Source of the DNA: G965276765 sp965276825
Lineage (GTDB): Bacteria; Actinomycetota; Acidimicrobiia; Acidimicrobiales; Palsa-688
Length of the DNA: 64,000 bases
Reading direction: 5' to 3'
Assembly (NCBI GenBank): GCA_965276825.1
Contig: OZ255630.1
Location: 2,294,001 to 2,358,000 of the forward strand
Shown: piece by piece, positions 1 through 8,998 of the stretch
Position numbering within the stretch: position 1 is the first letter of the stretch
How the letters are laid out: each line of letters starts with the position of its first letter
Position numbers and translations under genes: made by a program
The notes under the pieces: generated by a model
What the model was told of the DNA's origin: nothing
What the model saw: only the letters and a program-made list of their open reading frames with translations
Databases searched by the model: none

Positions 1-150
1 GGGCAGGCGTCGGCGTCGGCTTCGGGACCGCCCGACGGGCGAGTGGGACGTCCTGCCCGGCCGCGCGACCGGCACCGGAGCGTGTCGGAGGCTCACGAGT
101 CGGTGGCATCGCCTCCGGGGAGCCGTCACCCGGGACGATCCGCCCAGGGG

Positions 151-519
151 TCAGCCGCGCCCCTCGTCGAGGAGCGAGAGCAGGCCGTCGGCCGCGGCGA
201 CGATGGCGTCGTGGCCGTTTTGCGCAGCTCGCTGCTTGGCGTGGATGAGGGCCGCCCGGTTGACGCGGGAGAAGTCTCCATAGGGAAAGGCGTACCGGTC
301 CTTGGTCCCCTCCGACGCGTCGGTGTCGACCGCGAGGTGCCACTCCCCGTAGCCGTCGTAGCCGTGGCGCTCGATCTGGGCGTTTTCGTCGGCGGCCGAG
401 GGGGCCGCCTCCGACCACGGGGTCTGCAGGTCGTAGTGGCGGGTCTCGACGAGTCGCCTGGCCTTCGCGATGGCGGCGTCGTTGGCGTGATAGGTGGTCA
501 TGGCCACGTCGCTACCCAT
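151..519 (-). CDS. hypothetical protein, 122 aa
   Basis: Soluble protein of 122 residues that I cannot assign to a family. The start at 519 is chosen because GAGGT lies about 5 bases upstream; an ATG at 501 is the alternative. It is rich in Ala, Asp and Arg, with folded-looking segments such as HYDLQTPWSEA and YAFPYGDFSRVN. No signal peptide or membrane segment is visible. It stands alone between the window edge and a gene-poor stretch, so context gives no function. Confidence 0.6.
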   Translation of the reverse strand: MGSDVAMTTYHANDAAIAKARRLVETRHYDLQTPWSEAAPSAADENAQIERHGYDGYGEWHLAVDTDASEGTKDRYAFPYGDFSRVNRAALIHAKQRAAQNGHDAIVAAADGLLSLLDEGRG

Positions 520-986
520 GAGGACCTCGGACCGATCAGCGGAGGGCGACCGGTTGGCCGGTGGTGAGGCGCGCTAGCTGCTGGGTGTGCAGCCATCCGT
601 CACGGGGCGGGGCGCCCCTTCGGAGCGAGCGCGCACGCCAGACCGCCGTGGTGGGGTGTCCGGAGTGTGGTGCTGCCGTTTGGTGGGTTGCACGCCGTCG
701 CCGTCTCCTACCTCCTGCAGCACCCGCATCACCCCCAGGCACCCGATGACGGGCGCGTCGAGCTGGCTTTGGTGCGCGCCTTGCTCGTGGGCGGCCCGGG
801 TCGTGTCGCGGCCATGACCAATGCGTCGAGGCGAGGCCATTCACCACATCGATCGCCGACCTGGCCGTCGATGGCACCTTTCCCGGCGACGGCTACGAGG
901 CCCGGCTGCTTACGTGGGCCCACTCCGTCATCGCCCCCCACCCGAACCCGGCCAGGGGTAGTCGAGCAACACTCCGCGCCGCGGCG
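520..986. other. stretch without a supported gene
   Basis: About 470 bases in which all six frames are open over parts, as expected for GC-rich DNA, but none gives a recognisable protein, a ribosome binding site with a start, or a family motif. Probably decayed or intergenic sequence downstream of the dienelactone hydrolase. Confidence 0.4.
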
Positions 987-1703
987 TCAGGTCGTGGCGA
1001 GATGCTGGTCGAAGAAGGCGAGGATTCGGCGGCGGGCGTCGAGAGCGGAGGGCTCGTGGTAGCCGACGCCCACGAGCCGACCCACGACCGCGACCAGAAC
1101 CCCGGCCTTGCCGTCGTGCTGGTTGAGGAAGCCGTGGGCCGCGTCGGCATACTCCTTCACGTCGGAGGGCACGCCGTTGGCGACGAGCGCCTCCTGGAGT
1201 CTCGCGGCTGCGCCGTTGAGCTGACGGTCCTTCGCTCCGTAGCTGCCCACGATCGGACAGGCGCCGGCCAGGACGGCTTCCGCGTCGTCGGGCACCTCGC
1301 CGTAGTTGACGCTCGACGCGGCGTAGGCCGGCCCGGGTGCCAAGAGGAGGGAGAAGCCGCCGCCCATGCAGTAGCCGATGATCCCGAGCCGCTCGCGGCA
1401 ACCGTCGACGGCGGCCAGCCAGGTGCGGGCGGCCTCGATGTCGTCGAAGGACCGCCCTCGGCCTGCCCGGAGATCGCGCATGGTGGAGCGCAGGCAGGCA
1501 AACTTCCGCCCCCACGAGTACAGGTCAGGTCCGAGGGCCAGGTAACCGGCGGACGCCAGCCAGTCGCACTGGCGTCGCAGATCGCTCGTCATCCCGAACA
1601 CGTCGTGGACGACGATCACCCCGGGCCACGGCCCGTCGCCGGCGGGTCGGGCCAGATAGCCCCGGAGTTGGCCGTTGGGCGCAGGGAAGGTCACATCCGC
1701 CAT
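987..1703 (-). CDS. dienelactone hydrolase family protein
   Basis: Alpha/beta hydrolase of the dienelactone hydrolase family, 238 aa, the usual length. The catalytic triad is visible: Cys112 in GYCMGG, Asp159 in GAKD and His190 in DAAHGF; the strand leading to the oxyanion hole is VIVVHDVFG. Members hydrolyse dienelactones in chloroaromatic degradation, but many act on other small esters or lactones, so the substrate is unknown. GGAG stands 5 bases before the ATG at 1703. The gene is divergent from a CMD gene, and the 100-base gap holds a LacI-type operator that could affect both. Confidence 0.9.
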   Translation of the reverse strand: MADVTFPAPNGQLRGYLARPAGDGPWPGVIVVHDVFGMTSDLRRQCDWLASAGYLALGPDLYSWGRKFACLRSTMRDLRAGRGRSFDDIEAARTWLAAVDGCRERLGIIGYCMGGGFSLLLAPGPAYAASSVNYGEVPDDAEAVLAGACPIVGSYGAKDRQLNGAAARLQEALVANGVPSDVKEYADAAHGFLNQHDGKAGVLVAVVGRLVGVGYHEPSALDARRRILAFFDQHLATT

Positions 1704-1776
1704 GAGTTCTCCGGCACCTCGAGCATCCCTCCGACACTACGGCGATGCGCTCAGGATCGACGGTCAGGGATAGCGT

Positions 1777-1793
1777 TTGGCAACCGATTGCCA
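1777..1793 (+). promoter_or_regulatory. LacI-type operator upstream of CMD gene
   Basis: TTGGCAACCGATTGCCA is an inverted repeat with the central CG typical of LacI-family operators. It lies 11 bases before the CMD start at 1805. A near-identical site lies before the second CMD gene at 15424, which is followed by a LacI gene. Seen: the shared palindrome. Inferred: repression by that LacI protein. Confidence 0.65.
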
Positions 1794-1804
1794 GGGAGCC
1801 GTCC

Positions 1805-2416
1805 ATGTCGCTCATCAGTTACGTCGACCCGAGCTCCGTCACCGACCCTCACCTCGCCGAGGCGCTCGAGCTGTCCAGGGCCTACGGGACCCCACGGCTC
1901 GAGAGCCAGTCGATCCGCGCCCACGTGCCGGCCGTGCTCAGGACCTTCTCGGACTCCTGGCAGCAGGTCTTCCGGACCGGCGTGCTCGACCACCGGGTCA
2001 AGGAGTTGGCGAGAGTCTTCGTTGCCAAGTCGCTCGACTGCGGGTACTGCGCGGGGCAGCGGTCCCACGTGACGGCCGCCCAGGGGGTCACGGAACGCGA
2101 GTACGACGATCTCATCGAGTTTCGTCGATCCGACCGGTACAGCGACCGGGACAAGGCGGCACTCCGGTGGGCCGAAGCGATCGCATGGGACCCCGGTCTG
2201 GCTGACGACGACCTGTGGGCCGAGCTCCACCGGCACTTCAGCGAGCCGGAGCTCGTCGAGCTCGGCTACTTCATCGGCCTCACCATGGGCCAGCAGCGCT
2301 TCCTCGAGACACTGCAGATCAGGCACGGTGACCTCGGCACCGCCAGCACCGCCGGCCTGGCACCCGAAGTCCTTCGCCAACTCGAGCACCCCGACCCGGC
2401 GGATGCTCCGAGCTGA
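1805..2416 (+). CDS. carboxymuconolactone decarboxylase family protein (AhpD-like)
   Basis: Protein of 203 aa with the CMD/AhpD fold. It carries the redox pair Cys79-x-x-Cys82 in DCGYCAGQ, followed by a helix with a conserved Glu and His as in alkylhydroperoxidase-like members. Such proteins use the CxxC pair in thiol peroxidase or related chemistry; a true lactone decarboxylase role is not implied. ATG 1805 is preferred over an in-frame ATG at 1745 because AGGGAG precedes it and the protein then begins like its paralogue at 15424. It is about 40% similar by eye to that paralogue and shares its operator. Confidence 0.88.
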   Translation: MSLISYVDPSSVTDPHLAEALELSRAYGTPRLESQSIRAHVPAVLRTFSDSWQQVFRTGVLDHRVKELARVFVAKSLDCGYCAGQRSHVTAAQGVTEREYDDLIEFRRSDRYSDRDKAALRWAEAIAWDPGLADDDLWAELHRHFSEPELVELGYFIGLTMGQQRFLETLQIRHGDLGTASTAGLAPEVLRQLEHPDPADAPS

Positions 2417-2526
2417 TCCCGAGAACGCTTTCGCGCCGGCGTCGAGACGGAGCAGGACGCCGCTGGCGGCCGACGCCGCCGACCGACCTCGCCCCGTGCC
2501 GGACCCGGGTTCTCTAGCCTTGGGCG

Positions 2527-3451
2527 ATGGCCAACCGCTGGGCGCTCAACCGGGCGGGCATCCTCACCGGTACGTGCTCCTGGACGGACAAGACCCTGGT
2601 CAAGGACACCGACTGGTACCCCAAGAAGTCCATGTCCGCCGCCGACCGCCTGGCCTTCTACGCTTCCAGGTTCCCGATCACCGAGGCCGACAGCACCTAC
2701 TACTTCCCGCCCTCCCCCGACTTGACCCGAGCGTGGGTCAACCGGACCCCCGACGACTTCACCATGAACGTCAAGGCCTACTCGCTGTTGACCGGGCACC
2801 CGACGCGGCCGGAGTCGCTGTGGCCGGACCTGCGCAAGGCCGTCAAACCGGAGTTCGCCGCCAAGCGCAACATCTACGCCGCCCACCTCGACGACGACGC
2901 CCTGGAGGAAGCTTGGGAGCGCTTCGCCTTCGCGCTCCGTCCCCCTGCAGGAGGCGGGAAAACTGGGCGCCGTGCTGCTTCAGTACCCGGAGTGGTTCAC
3001 GGCCAAGAAGGCCAATCGGGAGGAACTGGTCGCCATCCGGCAGCGGTGGTCCGACCTGCCCGTCTGCGTGGAGTTCCGGTCGCCCACCTGGCTGTCCGGC
3101 GCGCAGGACCGAGACCGGACCCTGCACACCCTCAGCGACCTCGGCTTCGCGCTGGTCGCGGTCGACGCACCGATGGCGTCGAAGCTGCCGGCCGTCATCG
3201 AGGCCACCAGCCCGGAGCTCGCCGTGATCCGCTTCCACGGCCGCAACGACGAGACCTGGAAGAAGCCGGGCACCACCGCCGCCGAACGGTTCAACTACCT
3301 CTACACGAAACAGCAATTGCAGGCGTGGGTGCACAAGATCGAGGCACTGGCCGAGAAGGCCACCGCCGTGCACGCCCTGATGAACAACTGCTACCAGGAC
3401 TACGGCGTGCGCAACGCCGCCGACCTCGCTTCCATGCTCGAAGACCGCTGA
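2527..3451 (+). pseudogene. DUF72 family protein, single frameshift
   Basis: DUF72 (YecE-like) TIM-barrel protein. The first part begins at ATG 2527 with GILTGTCSWTD and reads to about 2940. The second part, from LLQYPEWF to the stop at 3451, is in the next frame. The switch is explained by one extra C in a run of five C at 2941-2945: removing it gives an unbroken protein of about 307 aa, the normal family length. The function of the family is unknown; it often sits near DNA repair or stress genes. It may be a true pseudogene or a sequence error in a homopolymer. Confidence 0.8.
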
Positions 3452-3492
3452 GGCCGAACGCGTCGCCGGCCGAGCGCCCGGTGTCAGACCGG

Positions 3493-4254
3493 TCATGGAC
3501 GCAGTCGCGACCAGAACTCGCCGAGGGTCTGCGCGGCGCGGTCGGGGTCCTGTGTCATCCACCAGTGGCCCACCCCGTCGAGGACGGCGAGGCGGGCACC
3601 TGCTCGGGCCGCGACCGCCTGGCGCATGGCGGGGGTGCCGGTGGTGACGTCGTCGGTGGCGGAGATCGCCAGCCCCGGGCGGTCGGCCGCGGCAGCGGCG
3701 TTGCGCCCGGCGTCGGCCATGACCGGTTGGGCGGCGGAACGGTAGAGCGCAAGGATCGCTCGACCCATGTCGCTGTCGGAGCCGGCCGCGAGTCGCTCGG
3801 CTACCGGGCCGGGTATCCCCAGAGCGCGGACGGTGTCGACACGCTCGGCCAGGGGTGCCTGGGTGAAGTTGTCGACCCACTGTTCACCGTCGCCGGGGGT
3901 CTGCCAGACCTGTGCCCGCGGATGCCAGGTGTATGCGGGGTCGAAAACACCGAGCGCGTCGCTGACCCAGCTCCGCACCAGATCCGGGCGGCCCATGACC
4001 GCAGCAAAGGCGTGCGCACCGCCCCAGTCGTGACCGACGAGATCGACCGGGTGGGCGAAGGCCTCGAGACGGTCGATCAGCCAGTCCCGGTACCCGCGGA
4101 CCGTGATCTCGAACCGGGCAGGAAGCGGAGCGCCGAAGCCGGGGGGCGACAAGCAGATGACGTCCGCGCGCTCGAGGCGTGACAGCAGAGGCCCCCACAC
4201 GGCGGACGTCTCCGGGTTGCCGTGCACGAACACAGCCGGACCGTGCGGGCTCAT
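3493..4254 (-). CDS. alpha/beta hydrolase, haloalkane dehalogenase/epoxide hydrolase-like
   Basis: Alpha/beta hydrolase of 253 aa. HGNP near residue 11 forms the oxyanion region, the nucleophile elbow is GHDWGG with Asp76, and the catalytic His lies in GVGHWW near residue 229. An Asp nucleophile puts it in the haloalkane dehalogenase/epoxide hydrolase branch rather than with esterases; the exact substrate cannot be read. GGGAGG stands 8 bases before ATG 4254. It is monocistronic, convergent with the DUF72 gene and about 90 bases downstream of the MmgE/PrpD operon on the same strand. Confidence 0.87.
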   Translation of the reverse strand: MSPHGPAVFVHGNPETSAVWGPLLSRLERADVICLSPPGFGAPLPARFEITVRGYRDWLIDRLEAFAHPVDLVGHDWGGAHAFAAVMGRPDLVRSWVSDALGVFDPAYTWHPRAQVWQTPGDGEQWVDNFTQAPLAERVDTVRALGIPGPVAERLAAGSDSDMGRAILALYRSAAQPVMADAGRNAAAAADRPGLAISATDDVTTGTPAMRQAVAARAGARLAVLDGVGHWWMTQDPDRAAQTLGEFWSRLRP

Positions 4255-4343
4255 CTCTCAGGCCTCCCGGGGGTTGCTGCTCACCCGATCAGCTTACAAA
4301 GTTGCTATGGCACACGCAAGTTTGAGGCCGGCTCCCGAGGCGG

Positions 4344-5774
4344 CTACTCGGATGCCTGGACGACTCGAGAGCCCCCGGAGATGACACAGGCGTCGATGAG
4401 CTCGGCGACGTCGCCGAGTCTGTCGAGCCCGGTGACGAGGGCGGCGATCCGCTCGGCCTGGGCGCGATCCACGCAGCGTCCGGCGGTCGAGTGGAACTTC
4501 GCCAGCACCTCTTCCTCTGTCATCGGGTCCTGACAGGTTCCGTGGCTGTCCGGGACCTGGCGCGCCGCGGTCGTCCCGTTGGTGAGGTGGACGATGACTT
4601 CTCCGGGGAAGTGGGCCGGGAAGTCGGTGTCGGGGTCGGTGGGACAGGTCACCTTGGCGGCCATGGCGAGGATCGTGGGGTCGTCGAGGGGTGTGTCGTA
4701 GAAGGTGGCGAGGTCGACGGGCCGCCCGGCGAGCGTGGTGGCGACGACGTACTGGACGCTGAAGAGGGCGTCGTAGATCGTCTTCGGGGCCTGCTTTGCA
4801 TCGGCTGGCTCGGTGACCATGGCCCGGAGGGCTGGGGCGGTCGGGCACACGATGGTGTCGACCTCGTCCGCTCGGAGGCTGGTGCGGCCCAGTCCGGCGA
4901 GGACTGCGGTGGCGGCGTCGACGAAGGCGTGGGTGAAGTGGCAGCACGGGTACGGCTTGAGGGCGATCTCGGCGGTCATCCACCGCTCGCCGAGGTCGTC
5001 GATGCCGAGGTCGTCGGCCGTGACCGTCTCGTCGAGGTGGCTCTTGTAGAGGCCGGCGGGTCCCTCGAAGACCCGGCCCGGACCACGGAAGCCGGCCTCC
5101 GCAAGGGTGGCGGCGACGATGCCGGAGTGGGCGGCCCATCCGGGGTGCACCCGCTTGAGCCACGACCCGTGCAGTTCGAGTATCCCGGCGGCTTGGCTGC
5201 CACACAGGCCGAGAGCGCTGGTGAGGGTCTCAGCGGGCAGGTTCCTCAGCTTGGCGGTCACGCAGGCGGCCGCGAAGGTGCCGGCGATGCCGGTGGGATG
5301 GAATCCTCGGGCGTGGAACTTGCCTGCGCCCGCAGCGGCGAGACGGCAGCCCACCTCCATCCCGAGGACGTAGGCGGCCATGACCTCGTGACCGCTGGCG
5401 TGGGCGGCCTCGCCTGCGGTGAGGGCGGCGGCCAGGGCCGGCCCGGTGGCGTGGTAGATGGCGCCGATGTGGGTGTCGTCGAAGTCGAGTCCGTGCATGA
5501 GGGTCCCGTCGACGAGGGCGGCGTCGGCGGCGGGGAGCGGGGTGCCGAAGCCGAGGACACGGCTGTCGCCGCCGTTGGCGAGTTGCGCTCCGGCGTTGTG
5601 GACGGCGTGCCCGTAGTCCATGCCGGTGGAGGCAATGGCGATGCCGATGGCGTCGAGGGCGTGTGCCTTCGCCAGTGTCCGCACGTCGTTGGGAACGTCG
5701 TCCCAGGTGATGCGGGCGACGCCGTCGGCGATCTTGGCCGACAGGGTGGCCGTGGTGTGGTCTGGCTCGCTCAT
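4344..5774 (-). CDS. MmgE/PrpD family protein
   Basis: Protein of 476 aa matching the MmgE/PrpD family over its whole length: an all-alpha N-terminal part with HGLDFDDTH, then an alpha/beta lid domain. Known members are 2-methylcitrate dehydratase, cis-aconitate decarboxylase and iminodisuccinate epimerase, so a dehydratase, decarboxylase or epimerase role on a carboxylic acid is expected. It is the last gene of a four-gene operon: its ATG overlaps the stop of the DUF4387 gene (ATGA). No methylcitrate synthase lies nearby, so a classical propionate role is unlikely. Confidence 0.9.
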   Translation of the reverse strand: MSEPDHTTATLSAKIADGVARITWDDVPNDVRTLAKAHALDAIGIAIASTGMDYGHAVHNAGAQLANGGDSRVLGFGTPLPAADAALVDGTLMHGLDFDDTHIGAIYHATGPALAAALTAGEAAHASGHEVMAAYVLGMEVGCRLAAAGAGKFHARGFHPTGIAGTFAAACVTAKLRNLPAETLTSALGLCGSQAAGILELHGSWLKRVHPGWAAHSGIVAATLAEAGFRGPGRVFEGPAGLYKSHLDETVTADDLGIDDLGERWMTAEIALKPYPCCHFTHAFVDAATAVLAGLGRTSLRADEVDTIVCPTAPALRAMVTEPADAKQAPKTIYDALFSVQYVVATTLAGRPVDLATFYDTPLDDPTILAMAAKVTCPTDPDTDFPAHFPGEVIVHLTNGTTAARQVPDSHGTCQDPMTEEEVLAKFHSTAGRCVDRAQAERIAALVTGLDRLGDVAELIDACVISGGSRVVQASE

Positions 5775-6097
5775 GGAACCGGAATCGGCAGGTCGAGAAG
5801 TGGGGCGTGCTGCTGGGCACCGAACGTGTCGCGTTCACCGATGCCGCCCTGGTCGCCACGGCGGATGATCGTGCACTTGAACGCCAGGGCGGGCTCGAAG
5901 AAGTCGCAGTAGGTGATGTCGCTGTCGTCGATGCGGTACAGCTCGGCCAGCCGCTGTCGGGTGAGCACACCGCTGCCGCGAACGTGGGCATAGACGGCGG
6001 GGTCGGTGAACATCACGTCGAGGGTGATCTCGTAGGGGCCGGCGTTCTTGCTGCGGACGACTTGGGCCAGCTCCTTCAGCGCGACGGTGTCGGTCAT
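5771..6097 (-). CDS. DUF4387 domain-containing protein
   Basis: Small protein of 108 aa of the DUF4387 family, which is found either fused to or directly after AtuA-like DUF1446 proteins. Start ATG 6097 overlaps the AtuA stop (ATGA), and its stop overlaps the MmgE/PrpD start in the same way. The core includes RSKNAGPYEITLDVMF and YCDFFEPALAFKCTI. Inference: a second subunit of the AtuA-type enzyme upstream. No catalytic residue is assigned. Confidence 0.88.
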   Translation of the reverse strand: MTDTVALKELAQVVRSKNAGPYEITLDVMFTDPAVYAHVRGSGVLTRQRLAELYRIDDSDITYCDFFEPALAFKCTIIRRGDQGGIGERDTFGAQQHAPLLDLPIPVP

Positions 6098-7476
6098 GAT
6101 GCGCCCATCTTCTGGAAGGTGCCGACCTGGTGACGCTGAACGGGGAACACGTCGAGGCCGTCGGCTTCCATGACGTGGTAGACGCTGAACGAGCACACCG
6201 GGCCGATGCCGTTGTCCATCGGGTTCAGCGGGAGCGCCAGGTTGCCGGCGGTGGCGATCTGCCCGGGGTAGGGCATGTGGAGCACGACGACCCGGGCGGT
6301 GGTGCAGATCGCCTTGGCCTGCTCGGCGGTCGCGGCGACCACTTCGCCGAGGATCCCGATCTCGTGGGGCACGTCGGACGACGGCTCGATGCCTTCCATG
6401 ACGGCGTTGCGGCCGTAGAGGTGGAAGATGACCTGCGCGTCGCCGGCCGCGACCTCGGGGTGCAGGGTCGCGACGTGGCGCTCGACACGTTCGAGGAAGG
6501 TGTCCAGTTGCCCGATCAGGATGGGGTCACGGACGCCGCCGATGAAGGTGGCCCGCTGCCCGACGATGGTGGCGCCTTCGAGCTTCACCGTGGGGTGTTC
6601 AGCCTCGATGTGGAGGCTCCCGGTCACCCTCACGGTGCGGTCGTCGACGGCGGTATAGGTGCATCCGCGCAGGTCGAGCAGCCCGGCCGGACCGGGGAGC
6701 AGGTCGGGTCGGCTCTTCTCGTAGAGGGTGTGGGCGGCCACCGACAGCGGAGTCGCCCGCTGGCCGGGGCTCATGGGGGTCAGCTCGAAGAAGTCCTCGT
6801 AGAGCGTGGCCAGCACACCGCCGCCCTTGGGCTCGCAGCAGGCGCCACCGCACTCGAGGATCTTGCCGCTGTGCCAGGCGACTCCGGGCGACACCCCGCG
6901 ACTCGTGCTCCACGCCGCGTGTGGCGCAGGGTCGTAGGCGCGCCCGGCGACCACGACATCCCACTGCTCGTCACCCTCGATCACCGACAGGAACGGGTCG
7001 GCGCCCATCTGGGCGACGAGGGCCTCGGTGCCCCTGATGTCGTCGGCGGCGGGGAGCTCGCCGCGGACGTTGGCCCGGACCCGGTCATCGTGCAACCTGT
7101 CGACGGCGACGTCTCGGTCGATGTCGGCGTAGATCGACGCCACCCGCAGGCTGAATCCCTCCTCGGCGGCGATCCGGCCGACCAGGTCGACCATGAGGTC
7201 GACCTGGTCCCGGGTGCCGGCGCCGCCGGCGGAGCTGATGAGCAGGGGGACGCCCTTGCGGTGGACAGCCTGGAGCAGGGGCCGGAGGTCCCGGACGTAG
7301 GCGGACTCGGGGACGAGGGTGGCGCCGAGCCCGAGCATGTAGGGCCCGGGGTCGGTGGAGCCGGAGTCGACGACGATGGCGCCCACACCGGCATCGACGC
7401 ATGCCCAGAAGTCGTCCTCCGGGTAGCCGTAGCCGAGCATCCCCGTCGGGGTGAGGATGCTCGTGAGCGGGCTCAT
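6094..7476 (-). CDS. acyclic terpene utilization AtuA family protein (DUF1446)
   Basis: Protein of 460 aa of the AtuA/DUF1446 family, named for a gene needed for acyclic terpene use in Pseudomonas but widespread in other catabolic clusters, with biochemistry poorly defined. Conserved segments include VDSGSTDPGPYMLGLG near the N-terminus, WDVVVAGRAYDPA and the Cys-rich LECGGACCEPKGGG. Start ATG 7476 overlaps the stop of the LLM oxidoreductase. With DUF4387 and MmgE/PrpD it forms a tight module likely to act on one carboxylic acid or its CoA ester. Confidence 0.9.
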   Translation of the reverse strand: MSPLTSILTPTGMLGYGYPEDDFWACVDAGVGAIVVDSGSTDPGPYMLGLGATLVPESAYVRDLRPLLQAVHRKGVPLLISSAGGAGTRDQVDLMVDLVGRIAAEEGFSLRVASIYADIDRDVAVDRLHDDRVRANVRGELPAADDIRGTEALVAQMGADPFLSVIEGDEQWDVVVAGRAYDPAPHAAWSTSRGVSPGVAWHSGKILECGGACCEPKGGGVLATLYEDFFELTPMSPGQRATPLSVAAHTLYEKSRPDLLPGPAGLLDLRGCTYTAVDDRTVRVTGSLHIEAEHPTVKLEGATIVGQRATFIGGVRDPILIGQLDTFLERVERHVATLHPEVAAGDAQVIFHLYGRNAVMEGIEPSSDVPHEIGILGEVVAATAEQAKAICTTARVVVLHMPYPGQIATAGNLALPLNPMDNGIGPVCSFSVYHVMEADGLDVFPVQRHQVGTFQKMGAS

Positions 7477-8864
7477 GCCCCCACCGTCGTGGGCTCGACG
7501 ACCGAGCTTTGCTCGGTGGGGTCCTGCCGGACGGGCCGCGGCAGGCCGAGGTGGTCGCGCAACGTGGTGCCGGTGTACTCCCGGCGGAGGAGGCCGCGTC
7601 GTTGCAGGATCGGGACGACCAGGCGGGCCAGGTCCTCGTAGGTGCCGGGCACGCTCCCGGCCGCGACCACGAACCCGTCGCAGCATTCCCCGAACCAGTC
7701 CTCCATCTGGTCGGCGACCTCCTCCGGGGTGCCCTTGAGCATGGGGGCCTCGTCGATGGTCCCGCGGCCGGAGAAGTGCACGAAGTCGGCGACGGTCGGG
7801 TTGGCCTTCCCACTGGCCTTGAGCACGCCGTTGCGCAGCCCCTGCCACGACATGGCCTCGAGCTCCTCGTTGGTGAACGGCTGGTCGAGGGGTCGGTCGG
7901 AGAAGTCGACGTTGAGGACCTCGCACAATAGCGCCAGGCCGTCCTGCGGTTTGGCCAGGTTGCGCAGCAGCTGCTCCTTCTGGGCGACCAGCTCGGGGGT
8001 CTCGCCGACCAGGATCCCGACCGCCGGGGTGACCTTGACCAGGTCGGGGTCGCGGCCTGCATCGGCGGCCGCCTGCTTGATCGAGTTGTAGATGGCAACG
8101 CCGGCGGCCTTGTGCTTGAACCCGGTGAAGACCACCTCGGCCCACCGTCCGGCGAATGCCATGCCACGGCCGCTCGAGCCGGCCTGGAGGAGCACCGGAT
8201 GCCCCTGCGGGGACTGTGGGACGGTGAACGTGCCACTCACGTCGAAGAACTGGCCCTTGTGCTCGGTGCGGTGCACCTTGGCCGGGTCAGCGAAGCGGCC
8301 GGTCACCTTGTCGAGGATCAGGGCGTCGGGGTCCCACGACGTCCACAGTTGGGTGACGATGTCGACGAACTCGTCAGCGCGGTCGTAGCGCTCGTCGTGG
8401 CCGAGGTGCAGCTTCCGGCCGAAGTTGGACGCCTCGGAATCGTTGAGCGAGGTGACGATGTTCCACGCGGTGCGCCCGCCGCTCATCTGGTCCATCGTGG
8501 CGAAGAGCCGGGCGACGTGGTACGGCTCGTAGTAGGTCGTCGAGTAGGTGGCCCCGAGACCGAGGTGGCTGGTCGCCATCGCCATCGCCATCAACACGGC
8601 GGAGGGGTCCATCTTGACGGAGCGGATCCCCCACTCGACCGCCAGGTCGGCGCTGTGACCGTAGATCTCCGGCATCGCCAGACGGTCGTCGAAGAACGCC
8701 ATGTCGAAGCGGGCATCCTCCAACGTCCGGGCGATGCGCTGGAAGTAGTTGGCGGTCGTGAAGTCCGCCATCGATGCCGGGTGCCGCCACGACCCGACGT
8801 AGTTGGAGCAGTTCTGGGCCTGCAGGAACGCGATGAGCGCGAGCTCACCCGGTTTGGTGGACAC
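7473..8864 (-). CDS. LLM class flavin-dependent monooxygenase (NtaA/SnaA/DszA type)
   Basis: Bacterial luciferase-like FMNH2-dependent monooxygenase, 463 aa, of the NtaA/SnaA/DszA group. Typical pieces are the N-terminal RIARTLEDARFDMAFF, the central MDQMSGGRTAWNIVTSLND and the late HPVLLQAGSSGRG. Such enzymes need a separate flavin reductase, which is not seen nearby. Translation begins at GTG 8864, with GGGAGG about 13 bases upstream. First gene of the operon, divergent from the IclR regulator, so it probably carries out the first attack on the substrate. Confidence 0.9.
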   Translation of the reverse strand: MSTKPGELALIAFLQAQNCSNYVGSWRHPASMADFTTANYFQRIARTLEDARFDMAFFDDRLAMPEIYGHSADLAVEWGIRSVKMDPSAVLMAMAMATSHLGLGATYSTTYYEPYHVARLFATMDQMSGGRTAWNIVTSLNDSEASNFGRKLHLGHDERYDRADEFVDIVTQLWTSWDPDALILDKVTGRFADPAKVHRTEHKGQFFDVSGTFTVPQSPQGHPVLLQAGSSGRGMAFAGRWAEVVFTGFKHKAAGVAIYNSIKQAAADAGRDPDLVKVTPAVGILVGETPELVAQKEQLLRNLAKPQDGLALLCEVLNVDFSDRPLDQPFTNEELEAMSWQGLRNGVLKASGKANPTVADFVHFSGRGTIDEAPMLKGTPEEVADQMEDWFGECCDGFVVAAGSVPGTYEDLARLVVPILQRRGLLRREYTGTTLRDHLGLPRPVRQDPTEQSSVVEPTTVGA

Positions 8865-8998
8865 GATCGAAAACGACCTCCCTCGACGTCGACGGGTCTG
8901 GCGCCCGGACGTCCTGTGATCTGTTGGTGCGGATCACCGTACGGACCGCTTCGCCGTGCCACAATCAAAGGTGCAGGATGCGCCCCTTCGTGGAGGTC

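Noticed and set aside
43..567. Open frame of 174 codons on the plus strand at the left edge
   Set aside because: It is the mirror of the minus-strand gene at 151-519; composition is Val/Gly/Arg-rich noise with no motif.
1002..2072. Long plus-strand frame over the dienelactone hydrolase and CMD genes
   Set aside because: Antisense and out-of-frame shadow; both real genes have clear family motifs.
8930..8952. Possible IclR operator around CCGTACGG in the divergent gap
   Set aside because: The central 8 bases are palindromic but the arms do not extend symmetrically, so I cannot support it as an operator.
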